The notes: generated by a model not told the origin, from the sequence alone. DNA of 64,000 nt from Talaromyces rugulosus (GCF_013368755.1 NC_049561.1:310001-374000), one strand, 5' to 3'; positions 23,523 to 36,652 are shown, counted from the first letter of the stretch. Program-made: numbers and translations.

Positions 23523-24774
23523 AAACGAAATGTTTTATTTATGTTCACATTTGAAGCACGGAGTCTGGCGTAATTTTCTTATCGACTTGGGGATACTACT
23601 GTTATTTATGATGGGAGCGAGCCCCATCTATTTATTCAATGATTACTTTTATCAAGCGCAATCGATATATATTGTAACTCATTGTCCATTTACATTTTTT
23701 GCCAAAGCTTTAACCGAAAATATTTAGCAGGCTACCATGTAACTTTTGCAGATACTGACTGCACTGGCAGTTTTCAGTAGTTGTGAGACAAATTCCAAAT
23801 GTTTTCATTTTAACTCGTTTTTTTTTTTTTGCCAATGTATGTGAAATGAAATAAATCAATCATGCTCTAGTTCCAAGTTAGCATTCTTTCTCACATTACT
23901 TACCTCAATGAAACTGGGATTAATGTCACCCGAGCGACAGCCGGATACAGAGTTGGCAGGGCAAATACAGACGTTGCCCGGAGACATTACGAATTGAATG
24001 GAAAAGCTGAAAAAAGTCCGCCGCCATAATCTAGAAAGTCGAATAGACATTTTGTCGATCCATAGGCCATGTAGACGTGGTTAGGGTGCTTTAAGCCGAC
24101 TTCGACACACCCTGTTTGTCCTGGAGGCAGGAAGCGAATCTGACTTTCTTTGATGACTTCTTTATCTGGAGATTGAACACGAGTATGATTTGCTTTGTCT
24201 TTGCTGAATCGTATTTTTTTGACCGAGTCGTTACGTGAAGCTGACTATCGACTAGGATCGTTCCGGAAAGTTGCAACCAAGCAGTGCTGTCCAGGACGAC
24301 CACGTTCATATTACAACGCAGTAATTTAAGTAAAAGCTGCTTTTTTTTTCCGCCGCCAAATATGCCGTAATCCTGAGCGAGTAGAAAGAGCAAAAAGAAA
24401 CATCGTAGAGCGAAAAGTGACGACAAGATTGGGCAGAGTTGATACAGGTCGATCGTAAATTTATCTGGCGGTCTTTTTCTTCGTGCTGCCGACATACGGT
24501 AGACGTGCCAAAGCCGATTTGTCTCCCCTTCTTCCCTTGCTTTTGGTTCCCGAATGCACAAAGAGAAGGAAGACATGAATATTATGGCGTATGCTGACCG
24601 TAACCCACCGCGCCTTAAACCCAGGATCAAAAATATAATCAACATACCGAGAAATACACAAAAGAGAAACTGAGAATTGACGAGAAGAACAGGATTCTGG
24701 AAAAGACCTGCCTTCAGGAGCGTCTGCAAGAGTCATATCCAGATCAATTGCCGATACAAGGCTTGACAACCCAC
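23523..24774. other. Convergent 3' region between sdc1 and the Tra2-like gene
   Basis: No supported gene is present. Open frames on the minus strand (24091-24729, 24461-24769) have no family resemblance and contain hydrophobic, arginine-rich noise. The distal part may belong to the 3' UTR of the Tra2-like gene, including an optional last intron described there. Confidence 0.5.
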
Positions 24775-26029
24775 CTACCTGGCGCTGTATCTTTCCTCAC
24801 CACGACCTTCGTAGGAGCGACCGCCGCCACCAGAGTACTGGTCACGGTTTTCGCGGGGAGCTTGCTCGTAGCTGGGAGCACTTGCATCGCGATCGTAGTA
24901 GCCGCCGCCACTGCCGCCGCTGCGACGCTCTTCACCACTACCAGCAGCAGCAGGAGCACCACTACCGGCACCACTACCACCACCACCGCTACCGCCACCG
25001 CCACCGCCACGGCGCTCCTCACCACGAGGGTAGCGTTCTTCACGAGAAGCGTATCGGTCACCTCCGCTGCTACCGCCACCACGGTAAGCATAGTCGTCAC
25101 GGTACTCGTCACGACGGCCATAGTCGCGGTTGTAATCCCGGCCATAGTCACGTCCACCACCGCCGCTACCACCACCACCGCGATAGCCATATTCGTCACG
25201 GTAGTCACCACCACGGCGGCCATAGGAGTCATAGCGACCATAGCGGTAGTCATCGTAGCGACGAGAACCACCACCACCACCACCACCATATCCGCGACGG
25301 TCATCGTAGCGGTCACGGCCTCCGCGGGAGGGACCACGGCGAACCTCTGCACCCTCTGGTTAGTGTAAATCGTGCATGGGTGACAAGGGAAAATTCAGTT
25401 GTACTCACCTCGCTTAGGAGGACCAAAGTATTTGCCGGGCGTGGGAGTGCGTGGGCGGCTACGACGGGCTTTCTCGATGCTGAGAGTACGGCCCTCGATA
25501 ACTTCGCCCTGCAAGCCCTCCTTGGCAGCGTCGGCCTGCTCGCCAGTGACCATCTTGACGAAGCCGAAACCACGAGACTCCTTGGTATGAGGATCAAGCA
25601 TGATCGAGCAGTTCTCTACGTCACCGTATTTCTCGAACAGACGAGAGATATCAGCTTCGGTCAGGCGGGGGTGGATACCCGTGACGAAAAGGTTGGATCC
25701 GGGGTTGACAGCTCCTTCCTCATCCTCGTCCTTTCTGGGTTCACCAACGGGAGCTCTATGGGGGGAAAAAACCGTGAGTAAACTCATTTGCTCATAAAAG
25801 AAAGAAAACAATAGATTGAGTGCATACCTGTCATCAGCGCGGCCGTTTGGGGACAGGCTGCGGTCGCGGTCGGCGCGTGAGTCGCCTCGAGGAGAGGCAC
25901 TGCGGTCGCGATCATAGCGGCGGTCATCTATCGCAGAGGATTATCAGAAAAGCGAGCGAAAGCATCGCTGCACATTGCAAGCTTACCGTCGTAATGACCG
26001 TTCTCGTTCTCGTACTCCATGGCAGACAT
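24775..26029 (-). CDS. Transformer-2-like RRM splicing factor with glycine/arginine-rich tail
   Basis: This is a predicted nuclear RNA-binding protein. Exons are 25987-26029, 25828-25927, 25409-25755 and 24775-25355, giving about 356 residues. A short N-terminal arginine/serine segment (DRDRSASPRGDSRADRDRS) precedes one RRM with RNP2 (LFVTGIHPRL) and RNP1 (KESRGFGFVKMV), followed by a linker RRSRPRTPTPGKYFGPPKRG close to Tra2 and to fungal transformer-SR ribonucleoproteins. The last exon is a low-complexity tail of RGG, YGG and GGGGGG repeats of about 190 residues. Highly biased codons there create long spurious frames on the other strand. The stop TAG at 24775-24777 is also part of AG|GTAGGT, so a further intron ending near 24727 could give a slightly different C-terminus. 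Confidence 0.9.
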
Positions 26030-26611
26030 TTTGGATGGGTGAGAAGGGGGTTGAGTTGATGGGAAGATGGAGCAGAGAAGAGCCGAGATGATGGCAAGGG
26101 AAAAGAGACCACGCTAAGGGTCTTGGCGCGGCGCAGCCAGGCAGCTGGCCCAACGCCCCAATGATCCTGTTTCTGACTACAGGCCTGCCCTAAACACACA
26201 GGTCTCGAGTTCTTTGAGCGCGGGTTTTGAAATAAACCACAAACAATGAGGGCGCGGGTACCAATTCTTGACAAAGCTGTTTCGCATTGCATTTGCGCCA
26301 GATTCTGCTTCCGTTTCGGGAATAGCGCTATATTCGGGCGTGCATGCTTAGTCGTCCAATAAGTAGACAAGTATAGATGATATTCGATCGTATAGATCTC
26401 AGTATGCTTGATTACAACATGGAAGAACTGAGAGTGTGTGCCAATAATGTTTTGAGAACTATAGAACAAGATCCATCTATGACGCCCGAAAAAAAAGCCC
26501 CCATCCCCTACAATCAAACATCGACGAAACCCTGATATTCCGTCCTTCCTGGTAAAATCCATCAATGCACCTAAGAAAATGCCAGCACTAAAAAACAGTT
26601 AAAACACAATA
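26030..26611. other. Tra2-like promoter and nto1 3' region
   Basis: No coding sequence was recognised; an open frame across 25924-26565 on the minus strand is antisense to the direction of neither conserved protein and has no domain. Confidence 0.5.
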
Positions 26612-29600
26612 TTATACCTCGCGCCGGCGATGGCGCGTCCGATGTACTTTGACAGGCTCAGAGGCTGTCCCATTAGCCATACTCGACACACCATTCGACA
26701 ATCCGAGGCCGGTTTTCCCTTCATTATCCACCAAGCCCTCCAACTCGTCTTCATCAAGTTCACTCAGTTCCTCACTCATGCCTCTCATGACATCGCGACC
26801 TGTCCATCTTTCCTCGTGGATAGTAGTCCCAATAGGATCGAATGGCTGCATGTACCATTGGATGCCCCCTTGCGCGAGTGGCCCTTGTTGTTGGTCGCCT
26901 TGGGAACTCAACGGCGGTGTGAGGGGATTATTGGGCCCGATGACCCGATTACGAGGCCCATTATCTTTCTTGACAAGACCGTGACTCGTGGGTTCGGGGG
27001 CCGTTGCCGATACGCCGGCTGGAACATCGCCATTCGAGGACGGCTCGTGAGAAGGTGCAGCAACGGTGATGCCATTCGGCTCTGTCTGCTTTTTCTCGCT
27101 CTCATCATTCGCAAATGGCACGCCTTCTTGCGTATCCGCATCTGGCATGGGCACGTCGACATCCTTTTTGACTACCACACTGTCTTCTGGAGATTGAGCT
27201 TTGGTGACACTCAACTGATCCGCAGCTTCAGCCTCCAAGGTTCCATTTGCTGATGCGTCGCCGCTGTGGAACTCTAGATCAGTTGCTTCAATCACCGACA
27301 CCCTACGTGATAGCACTCCGCTCTCAAAGATGGCATCTAGCTCTTTGAGCTCTTTTTCAAAGGGCCTACCACTCAACTCGCTCTCTTTACGGATGGCATC
27401 CTCAAGAGATGGTTGGATAGACTTGATAATCCGCTTTGCTAGTTTCCTCTTTTCGCGCTGGTCAAGGGAGAGCTCGGGTGCTCTTCCACCCATCTGCATT
27501 TGTAACTCTGCCGTGTCCTCGGCCGGTTGGACACCAATTTCATTGGTAAATATGTGCGCTAGATCGGCCGAAAATGTGGCCACTGTTGTGTAAAAGCGAG
27601 ACTCTAGCCGGGCCTTTACCGCTTGGAGACTTGGAGCGAAAACTCCTCTTGGATCGAGCCTGTTGCTAGGTTAGCCAATGGTCAATGGACTTAACAGTGT
27701 GAACAACACTTACGCATAGACCTTCTCGAAGATGGGCCAGAGTAAAGGAGGGATAGGAAAGTAAACAGTGTCGACGATGTTACGGAGCATTTCGACATCC
27801 TCAAGTTTCTGCGTCTCGCGCGTCTTGACGTTTTCAGAGAGAACACGCACTTTGTCAACATCGAATGAAAGTCGCTCTGCAAAATCAATGCGGCGTTGGA
27901 GACGGGAGCGGCCGATGGGGCCCATGGCAACAAAGTTTCGCCTGGTAATCTCCATGGAAGAAAACGTCTCGAGCTGAAGCTGCAGCCGTTTTAGGAGTGC
28001 AGCTCCTCGGCGGGCCTCTCTTTTCAGGGTCCAGTATTTACATGCATCCTCGGCATACTGTTTCCGTTGGCGAACAGCGAAGCGCTGCAACGAAGCAACC
28101 ACGGAATTCAACACTGTTTGAGGAATAACTGGAGCCCCAGACGGTAGCTTCCAAATAGTTCTCGGAACGGCGGCGCGTTTCCGCTTGTTTCCGGCGGCAT
28201 TGAAAGTCAAATGGAGGTTTGGTCCGGGGTAAAGTTGACTTTCTGCTAACTCTGCGCCGTCAGGAAGCGAAGGACCCAGAGCGAGAGCACTTGCTTGACT
28301 ATCACCCCAGCGTTTGCCATCCATTGTATTTTTGTAGTAGTCAACTGCTTCCGCATAGGCCATGTCTGTCCCGTGTTCCTTGCGCCAGTCTGGGGGTACG
28401 TGCTTGTGACAAAAGGCCTTCAACAGGTGCGAGTCCATAATGGCCGAGTTGCCATGGCCCGCTTTCATCTTTAGATATAACTGGGCCCGTCTTGCACACG
28501 TAACATGAAAGGCAACAAAACAGTTTTTGTTACTGCATTGAATCGAGGCGCCCATACGCTGCTTGCAGATGTAGCACTGCAGCTTCCACCGACTCTTTGG
28601 GACCTTCTCGACATCTGTGACAGGTTCCATGAGAGACTGATTGCCGATGCCCACCTCAGGAATCCAGATTGCACAGAGCAGATGCGACCACTTGGAGGTG
28701 TTTGTCTGCTTGAAGGCGCCTTCAGTATTGGGGCAGAAGATACAATTTGGCGAGCCGCGTCCGATGAGCTGACATTTCCGACAAAGCCATTGACCTTCCG
28801 GAATATAGGGAACACCGTAGCACTCTTGGTGAACTGCGAGGTCACATCCATCACAGAAAACAATCGCATTGGAATTTTCACAATCACCATCGTCACAAAC
28901 CGCACATTTACTATCCTGTTCTTCACCAGCACCCACTGGCTCACCGTTGACGGCGGCGGCGGAGCTAGAACGCGGCCGCTGGGTTTGTGGTGGTTTCGGG
29001 TTTGGTTTCGGGATTTTCTTTTCAAGGGCATACCATTCCTTCTCTATTTTCGTCAAGGTAATCTCAAAGACTGCGGGCTTTATAGGCTCTAGTTGATCAT
29101 CTCTTCGTTTGAAATTGTAGTCTTCGAGCCATTTCTCATCCTGCTCGTCCATATCATATTCGACTCTTCCAACGCCCAAGGAACCGATTGCGGCGTTGGT
29201 CTCGCCGTCTGTAGTTGGCGGGTCCAAGTCCAAATCCTCTTCTATGGCTCCTTCTGCCATGCGGATGAGACGGCGATCGTGACGAACAAAAAGATCAGTT
29301 TCTTGATAGCCTACACTGGCCATTGTACGGTCCACATAGTTTTGCTGACCAATACCCTTGTGTTCGTAACGATCAAACGGATCCCTGAGATGGAAATTCG
29401 GCGTAGGCAAAGTGAGTTTTTCGCGAGGATTAGGCCCGGGAAGTGGAACGGCTTTTGGTTGTTCGGGGGTGAGCAGGGCTCTGAGCATTGCATCAGGGCG
29501 TCGCGGAGGACGACCGGGTTTTCTCTTGACGGGAGTTTGAGAGCCTAGTGGGGTGGAGAGAGAAGAAGCAGCAGCAGCAACAGCAGCAGGATTGTTTCCA

Positions 29601-30148
29601 TCAACAGGCAGAGGGGAACTGTTCAGAGACTGCCCATTTGGAAGAGGCTGGGGAGTGGTCCCGTCTACCTCCTCAGCACTGAATACCATCAACTTTGCTT
29701 CAATATCGAGGTCTTCGTGGAATTCCTCCCAGCCCCGTTCCTCACGTGGCTTATATCCATCGCCTTGTTGTATTGCCAGAGCAGCAGCTGTCGACGAGCT
29801 ATAGCGGCCTCTGCTCTGAGTACGGTCTCTTCGAGGGCGAGTTGAAGGAGGAGTTGTCATTGGAAGCGGGGTGTTGATGGTGGTTACTTCGCGCCGAGGA
29901 CGCGGGGAAGAATGACTCTGGACCGAGTTCGGTTGGACGATAGAAGCCAAAGCCGGAGTAGGAGGAGGTTTTTTCTCAACGACCGCGTCTACTTCGATAA
30001 ACCGACCACCGCCTCCGGGACCGCCTGGGACGTACTTGCGCTTTTTCGGCGGCGGCCCATCGGTTGGGACCGGATTCCCACCTCGTGGGTTGCGGAGTGG
30101 TGCCATGGATCGAGCTGACGAGGATTTTCTCTGAAGCAATGGTGCCAT
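26612..30148 (-). CDS. nto1: NuA3 histone acetyltransferase subunit Nto1 (BRPF/Jade-like PHD protein)
   Basis: Nto1 is a chromatin reader that links the Sas3/MOZ-type acetyltransferase to histone H3. Two open frames form one gene: exon 1 is 27714-30148 and exon 2 is 26612-27659, joined across a 54-nt intron to read IFEKVYALDPRGVFAPSL. The product is about 1160 residues. It contains an Epl1-like N-terminal region, a PHD finger (CAVCDDGDCENSN to WLCRKC, about residues 410-460), an extended PHD module (CIFCPNTEGAFK to HVTCARR, about 465-590) and a poorly conserved acidic tail. I chose the start at 30148 (MAPLLQRKSSSARSMAPLRN); the frame stays open to 30301, but that extension looks like translated leader. 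It is divergent from the small gene starting at 30588. Confidence 0.92.
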
Positions 30149-30587
30149 GCTACCAAATCGAGTGCACGTTGCACGATGCGTGCAGTATTTGCCGAGGACA
30201 GCGACTGGCAGTTGTGGCCAGGGCGGCGCGAAGTCCAGGGGTGGGTGTCTCAGTTGCTGTGAAAGCAGGGAGCAACAAAGAAACAAGCGAGACGGGTGCA
30301 AGAGAGTCTGTAGAAAGCGGTAATCATGACCCAGCTCCCTACACTAGTCGACCAAGCACGGCGCTGAGGGTGATGGGCGCTGCGAGGACCTCGTCGCATC
30401 CAGACGCGAACCTACGACGTCCGGTCTCGACGTGCTCTAGTTCGCCTCGAAGCACGGAAAGTGAATACGCTAGCCCGATTGGGAATGGCGCCACCCTTGC
30501 CAAGCCGCGAGCGCTCGCGCTGCACACGCGACTCGACTGTGTTTCAATGTTGCTCCTCGACAGAGTCGTCGCTGGCTGGCTTTCATC
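30149..30587. promoter_or_regulatory. Divergent promoter between nto1 and the 172-aa gene
   Basis: These 439 bases separate two opposite start codons. They are unusually GC-balanced for the window and contain no obvious TATA box, as common for housekeeping genes. Confidence 0.5.
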
Positions 30588-31327
30588 ATGAGCGGCCCTG
30601 GTGAAGATCGGTAAGTGCAGCTATGCCGATTCTTTCTCTTTCTGTTTGCATCCCTACGAAGCGCATGCCGCACACACGAAGCTGTCAATGCTGATAGCCA
30701 CGTCCTTCAAGTAGATGGCGCGGTGGCCGGCCGTTCGACAATCGTCAACCCACGCAAAGGAATGCGACTCTGGGCTCGCGCGACCGAGCTGCAGGTTCTC
30801 GAGGAGCGCAAAATGCCAACCAGTCTAGTGCTTGGAGCGGTCCCCGTGAACAGAATGCTCCAGGTTTGTCGCAAGAACGACACGTTTCCGTGAAGAGTTT
30901 CAATGCGGCCGAATGCAAGGCTGCTCTCAAACCAGGTAGTTTTATTTTAATCTGCTTTGGATATCTATGTGAAGAAAAATGGCTAACGTGAAAGCAGCTC
31001 CTTCCCGTGCGTTCTCACTTCCTACTTTTCAGTCTCCAGTCTTTCGTCCTGAAATGATGGCATCCGTAACGGATATTGACAACCGGCAATTAGAACCAGC
31101 TCCGCTAAAGTACAAGCCTACAGGCCCTTCAGGCAAGGATACAGCTAGCAACCGGGCGAGCGCACCATGGGCCACCAAGCGTATGCTGTCTTTATTCTTT
31201 CGTTATGGACGCGCGTGCTGACAAATGACTAAAAGCGAATTCCATGGCCAACAACAAGGACTTTTTCCTCGAGCTCCGCAAGCAAGTAACCATCTTACGA
31301 CAGGGTGGCAGCATACCCGGCGGCTAA
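30588..31327 (+). CDS. Small conserved-looking protein of unknown function, four exons
   Basis: I do not recognise the family. Four exons (30588-30610, 30715-30935, 30998-31180, 31236-31327) join in frame to a 172-residue product beginning MSGPGEDRWRGGRPF and ending RKQVTILRQGGSIPGG. The first half is basic, rich in arginine, glycine and asparagine, and probably disordered. A conserved-looking core reads VKSFNAAECKAALKP, followed by a proline-rich linker (RAFSLPTFQSPVFRPEMM) and a helical end (MANNKDFFLELRKQVTIL). No longer open frame exists here, so the gene is visible only after splicing. Regular intron signals and maintained frame through three introns argue that it is real. It could be a small chromatin or RNA-associated protein, given its partner across the promoter, but that is only context. 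Confidence 0.72.
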
Positions 31328-34300
31328 AAATGATGAACTTGTCAACACCGATGCTACTAGATGGACTGTTGTGCTGTTGTGGATTTGAAATGCTTCCTTA
31401 GCAACCGACCACGAAAAATAGATTCTCTAGGACTATACATCGGCGAAACAACGTGGATTGCAGTCGGAGACGGTATTTTGTTTCTTCTGGGGGCCGGCAG
31501 TCGAGCTGTTCACTGGCCATTTTTCTTCTGTCTATTTTTATGCTCTGTGAGATGAGCTTGTAAATACCAAATACCAATACCCTTATTTGCCAGAAGGAAT
31601 ATTATTCTTACTCGTTCATTAGACCGAAGTAATTGACCCGACCACAGCGACATACGACACACACATACAGTTCTAGACGTTTATCTTGCGTTGGACAATG
31701 ACCCGAAAGTTGTCCAAATTTAGCACAAGCTGAACTTCAGGGCTATCTTCAGTCAGAAGCGTTGCATAAACCCATAAACTGATGGCCGGACTACCTACTC
31801 ACCATTGCAAAGATCATGCGTATACCCTGTCAACTGGTGTCTTAACAGCCTTGGTAATTTCGATTGCCCTGCACATGTAATGTTTGGGGTGCAGCGTGCA
31901 GAGTGCAGACGGGGCCAAAGGGGGCGATTGGCGTGCATAATAATAATGCGCGGCCTTTCTTCTGCAAGCCGATAACTCGACGAATTACCTATGGACAACG
32001 ACAACTTAACGCTGCTCATTACTTGGTGTCTCACCTCAAGTGCCCAATTGTTCGCCAAGGCTCAGTCAGTTATTATTCAGTTGGGATTTTCCACAGATCA
32101 GTTAAAAGAAAAGTGGAAAAAAGAAGAAGAAAGCTAGACACTGCTTCTTCCACGCCGACAAAATTAGATCACGATCGAACAAGATTAATATTGGGCATGC
32201 AACGTGAATCATCAATTATGTAACCGTCCGAAAGGAACTAAGCACATAAGCTTCCCCATGCGGCCGGCCCGTTTGGACCCTGCGACCTATATTTAGGTTC
32301 ACCCCACTGCGTCGCCCGCAGTGGACCCGGGGGGAACATGGGATGTTGCATACTACGTACGTACGTAGTTACCACTTATAATAATAATAGTAGTAGTACT
32401 AGAAGTACAGTAACTAAGAGTCCTCGCCCCAGGTAGTTGGGTGGCTTGGTGCATGCTAGCAGGGATAATTTCTCTGGTTTTCTTTCCAACGGTCCAACTG
32501 ACTGGCCAATTGGGGTCATGGAACCTCAGCGATGCTGACATTCTTATTAAGATCACAGACACCATCCTGTCTGTGCCCAATGGTCTTGTCGGATTAGCCG
32601 CCGCGGGATCTCACAGGATCTGGATTCTCGAGTCTGCCTCGTGCGTTGTCCTTTTTGGCCGAGGATTTTTATTACTATTACGCACGTATCGATACTAGAC
32701 ACGTTTAGTCTTGGGCCCCTTCTTCTCGAAGTCGGGAATCGATAGGCCCTAGAAGGTGTTTCGAACAATTTTAGAACGATCAGCCAGTACAAATGCTGGT
32801 GATTCTTCAGGATAGTTGTTGGATGGCTAGCCAACGCCCCCCCAACCAACCAACCAACCAACTTGCACTGATGCTTAAAGTCAATCTGGTCAGATTTCGT
32901 ATGGACCACCGACATATGGATAGAGGTAAAATTGAAACAGTGCACCTAACAAGCAATCCTTTGATCTATGAGGCCGGAACTCATAATATTTGTTGTAACT
33001 AGTGGAATACGATGGGGCGGCCTGCAGAGCCGACGTTATGGGTACGTACCATTTGGCCGGAATATTAACCAGAAGAGGAAACTTTTCTTATGATCAACTA
33101 ATAAATATCTCTCTAGGAAAGACTTTTGAAAAAAAAAATATACGACGAGAGTACAAACTTTAATCCACTAACTAGTACTACTCCGTACGTACAACACATT
33201 ATTGCAGACGGTGGGCGTTGGAGCATTAAATCCTTCGACGCTGATCATTCCAAATTCCAGGCCACTCAAAAAGAGGCCAGCTTTCGCGATCCATATTTCA
33301 GGACAGGATGACAGCCGGTCAGCAAAGCGATTGGCTGCGATTTTAGGTACCTTTAATTACGCCGCCAAGTAGTAGAGGGGAAAATCGCCCGAGCGCTCGG
33401 AGATGCGTTTTATCGACTGGAACGAGAGCCGGAAGTGAAGGAAGTGAATAATCAATACCCGATTCATAATAAAAATCCACGGTACAAAATTATTTCTTGT
33501 AAATAACGAATTATTGGCTTCGTCCCTTCGGTCTCGGCATCGACCCCTCGGCCGATCTCGTTCGTTTGTCGATGGGGGCGCGTCATCATGCATTGGCGCC
33601 AAGCTTCGATAGGGTAACCTTAATACATTCCGTGCATGCTCTGGCCCAGTTGCAGGCCGCAAGGGCCGTAGAAGTTTGAATAGTTATGCAACGTCTACAC
33701 CACCGGCAAATCTTCGGCAGTTGTCGACTGTCTTGATGGCCGTGCCGTGCCGTAGCGATGGGGGACGACGGTGGCGAAGAAGAAGAAGAAGATGAAGATG
33801 ATCTAAGTATAGCTGATGCAAATTATAACCGAAGCAGTAGAACACAACCGGGTTGTCCAACGCTGAAGCCGATGTTTCAAAAAAGGGTCCGGGGGTGTTC
33901 ATGCTGCATGCTTACAACAGTCTTGTTGAAACTTGAAACTACCGTGTCCCCAAGGCAGACTCGAAAAAAAATCTCTGTGTTACTCCGGCAGCGCTATATT
34001 GCAGAAGAATAGCGCCCAGGTGTTATTATTTTAATCATCATAATATTAAACAAGTGCGTCCAGTGCGGCTGGGGACAGACTACGGAGTAGAGATGTAAAT
34101 ATAGAAACAGAGCTAGTCCCGGGAAGGCAAGGCGCCACCCCGTCCGCCGGGTCTCCCGCTGCTGCTAATTAAAGAGTGCTGCTAGCACTGACTAGCCCGA
34201 TTCGGGCAACCGCGGCCGGCCCCTCGCGCCCCCAAGTCAACATGGCAACTTCTCTCCCTTCCAGCTCCTGCTTGACGCGTCATTCTCTGCCTGTCCTTCT

Positions 34301-34649
34301 TGGGGCCTGCGACGAGTATACATGTGCTGAGATGAGATACCGACGAGGAAATGGGGGGCCAGGGGAGAGAGAAGCTGCGAAAGGCGCATTGGGAGGAGGG
34401 GAAGGGGACGTTAGTCGAACGACCCCGATATCTATACTCGAGATGAAAAGAACCTCGATCGCCCAATTTGGACCTGCATCCATATGCATCGCCCCCACAG
34501 CCGTCCCGGCGCATCAGCCTTCGGTTCCTGTGATCCTGTTGCGCCCCGAAATGGCCTCAATTGTCGACCGCAGTGGATTTAGTGCAAATTAGTCCCTCTG
34601 CGGATGGATGAGATGCAACTTATGGCCCTGAGCCACCAGCCTCAACCTG

Positions 34650-34681
<32 letters not shown>

Positions 34682-35275
34682 CTCTCTCACTCCACCCCTC
34701 CCTCTCTCTCTCTGTGCTTCTCTGTCTCCAGACTGATCGGACCCAAACCTGCGTATCCCCTTCTCGGCCTATTCTCGACGAGCAAAGGTATGGCCAACAA
34801 CTTGGCAAGACCTGTCATGTACCCCACTCACATTCCTAAATCTCGCTAACCCGGACGTTTCTGAAACCAGTTTGGAAGGTGTCAGTGAGGCTGTGGATTG
34901 ATCCGGAGCTTAAATAATAGGCTACGAGATTGCTACACCGTTACTCGCCCACATCTCTTAGCTTCGAGCCAAACCCTTACCGTTCCCACATGGGCAAACG
35001 AGATATAAGCTGGCACGGGCTCCCCCGGTATTCACCCTCGTAGATTTTAAAATTCAATTTGAATCCTGCAACAAACAACAAACAACAAGCAACAACAAGA
35101 CCTTCGATATCAATACAACAATTGATACATCGCCCAGTTCACTGCCGAGAGCCATCCATTATTCGATGAACTGAAGAAACCTTCCTCGTGTGTCCCCGCC
35201 TCCCAGTTTGCGGCGACATCTTTATCTGCAGAACACCAAATCATACACCATACTTTCCTCTACCCAATTGGCCCC
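31328..35275. other. Large gene-free interval upstream of the Myb/SANT gene
   Basis: Nearly 4 kb contain no supported gene. Short tandem repeats are present: ACGT units near 32356-32367, GAA units near 33776-33795 and an AC run at 34650-34678. TACTCCGTA-type motifs occur at 33179-33187 and 34081-34089. The last about 350 bases are CAACAA-rich and probably form the leader of the gene at 35276. Some of the rest may be an extended promoter. Confidence 0.55.
34650..34678. repeat. (CA)n microsatellite followed by CT-rich tract
   Basis: An uninterrupted CA run with one GC interruption is followed by a CT-rich tract up to about 34725. It lies within non-coding DNA upstream of the Myb/SANT gene. Confidence 0.85.
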
Positions 35276-36017
35276 ATGAGGCACGTTTCCTACCCGCAGC
35301 ATCCAACTTCGCCGTCTCTGACCCCGAGTGGCCAAGATTGTGATCTAGCGGAGATCACTGAGGGTTTCATCAACGGCGGACCTCTCAGTTTCACCCCTCC
35401 ACTTCTTGAGCAGTCACAGAGCCCGCAGGACATGGGCCCGTTTCAGTACAGCCCTCGCCAGCCTGAAGATGCACATCGCGGGCATACAAACTCCTCCCAT
35501 CGATCTCGTCTAGAATCTGGCGGTGCCAATATTTCCTCAACCTGGACAGTTCATGACGATTCCATCCTGATGCAAGCACGGGCTCACAGCCATGGCTGGG
35601 GCCAGATCCAAAAAGAGCATTTTCCAAAAAAGACGGCGAATGCCTGTCGGAAAAGGTACGAGCGTCTGGTGGCAAAGAGAAGGGGACCTGAATGGGACCA
35701 AGAGAAGCTCGAAAGGCTTTCTGTAGAATACAATCGATTGCGAGAGCAGACATGGCAGCCACTCGCATTTGCCGTGGGCGAGAAATGGCAGGACGTGGAA
35801 AAGGCAGTAAGCATAAACCCAGACTTCCCTATGTGTGACGGCACTGATTTATTTTCCTGTCCAGTGTTTCGATAGGGGCCTGAAATCCCTGACATCGCCA
35901 ACCCGGAGAGTTCCTCCACAACCCCAGCAAAGCGAGGTTACCAATACACCTGTCACCCAGCCTCATCCGCGCAGAGTTAGCGCACTGCCACTGAAGGACA
36001 TTTTGACTAACGACTAA
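35276..36017 (+). CDS. Myb/SANT-domain DNA-binding protein
   Basis: Two exons, 35276-35806 and 35865-36017, encode 227 residues. One Myb/SANT repeat is visible around residues 88-135: tryptophans in STWTVHDDSILMQARAHSHG, then WGQIQKEHFPKKTANACRKR, the typical spacing of a three-helix repeat. A second, weaker repeat may follow (WDQEKLERLSVEYNRL to WQPLAFAVGEKWQDVEKA), so a tandem Myb protein is possible. The N-terminal 85 residues are rich in proline, serine and glutamine. The protein is probably nuclear and DNA-binding; its targets are unknown. A long CAACAA-rich leader precedes the ATG, and a long T-rich 3' region follows. Confidence 0.85.
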
Positions 36018-36652
36018 AAAAAACCCAACCTAATGCCTTATCCTCTTTTCGAAATACCCCCTTGTGATGCGTTGTTGATGATTGCATACGTGGAAACGTT
36101 GATACCATTCGCATTCTGATTTGCAGCGCATTTATGATCTGGACATTGGCTTGATTTTTTTCTCCCTATCATTTTAAACCTTCTTCGGAATTTTTATTCT
36201 TCTTCTGTTTTTGCACCAAGGCCATTTATTATCAGTTCTGGTTCTCTTCTTTTCCTTGTCCCTTTCCCCCGTTTTCTGAGGGACTTATGACTGATGACGT
36301 GATGGATTTTTTTTTATCGAAAGTGGCCTGGCATACTTGACTTGTATTACTAGTAGATTTCTCACTCTCACTTTTTGGCATTTTATCTTTTATCTGATCG
36401 GCCTGTTTTCTTCTTTTCTGCTCTTTTCTCTTCATATATTTTTCTTCTGTTCTCTGATTCCTTTTGTTCGTTTTCCCCCCTCATGCATAACCGGGTTGGT
36501 GCATTATTAGACGGCAGTGTAGAAACTGTTATTTGTGCTTGTTATGTTTTTATTGCATATTGCATTTCTGCTAGCATACATGCGGAGTACTCTATACATA
36601 CAATTATGGCCATCACTATTGTACACGAAACTTAAAAACAAAAAATTGGGAA
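36018..36652. other. Convergent 3' region of the Myb/SANT gene and qri7
   Basis: This is T-rich DNA with multiple CTTTT tracts; it probably holds both 3' UTRs. No coding sequence was seen. Confidence 0.5.

Noticed and set aside
24748..25781. Two long + strand frames (over 200 codons) opposite the Tra2-like gene
   Set aside because: They are the complement of the glycine/arginine-rich repeat exon; their threonine/valine and histidine/arginine runs come from codon bias, not from a gene.
30149..30301. 51-residue N-terminal extension of Nto1
   Set aside because: Rich in cysteine, proline and histidine without likeness to the family. MAPLLQRKSS is a more natural start and leaves a normal leader.
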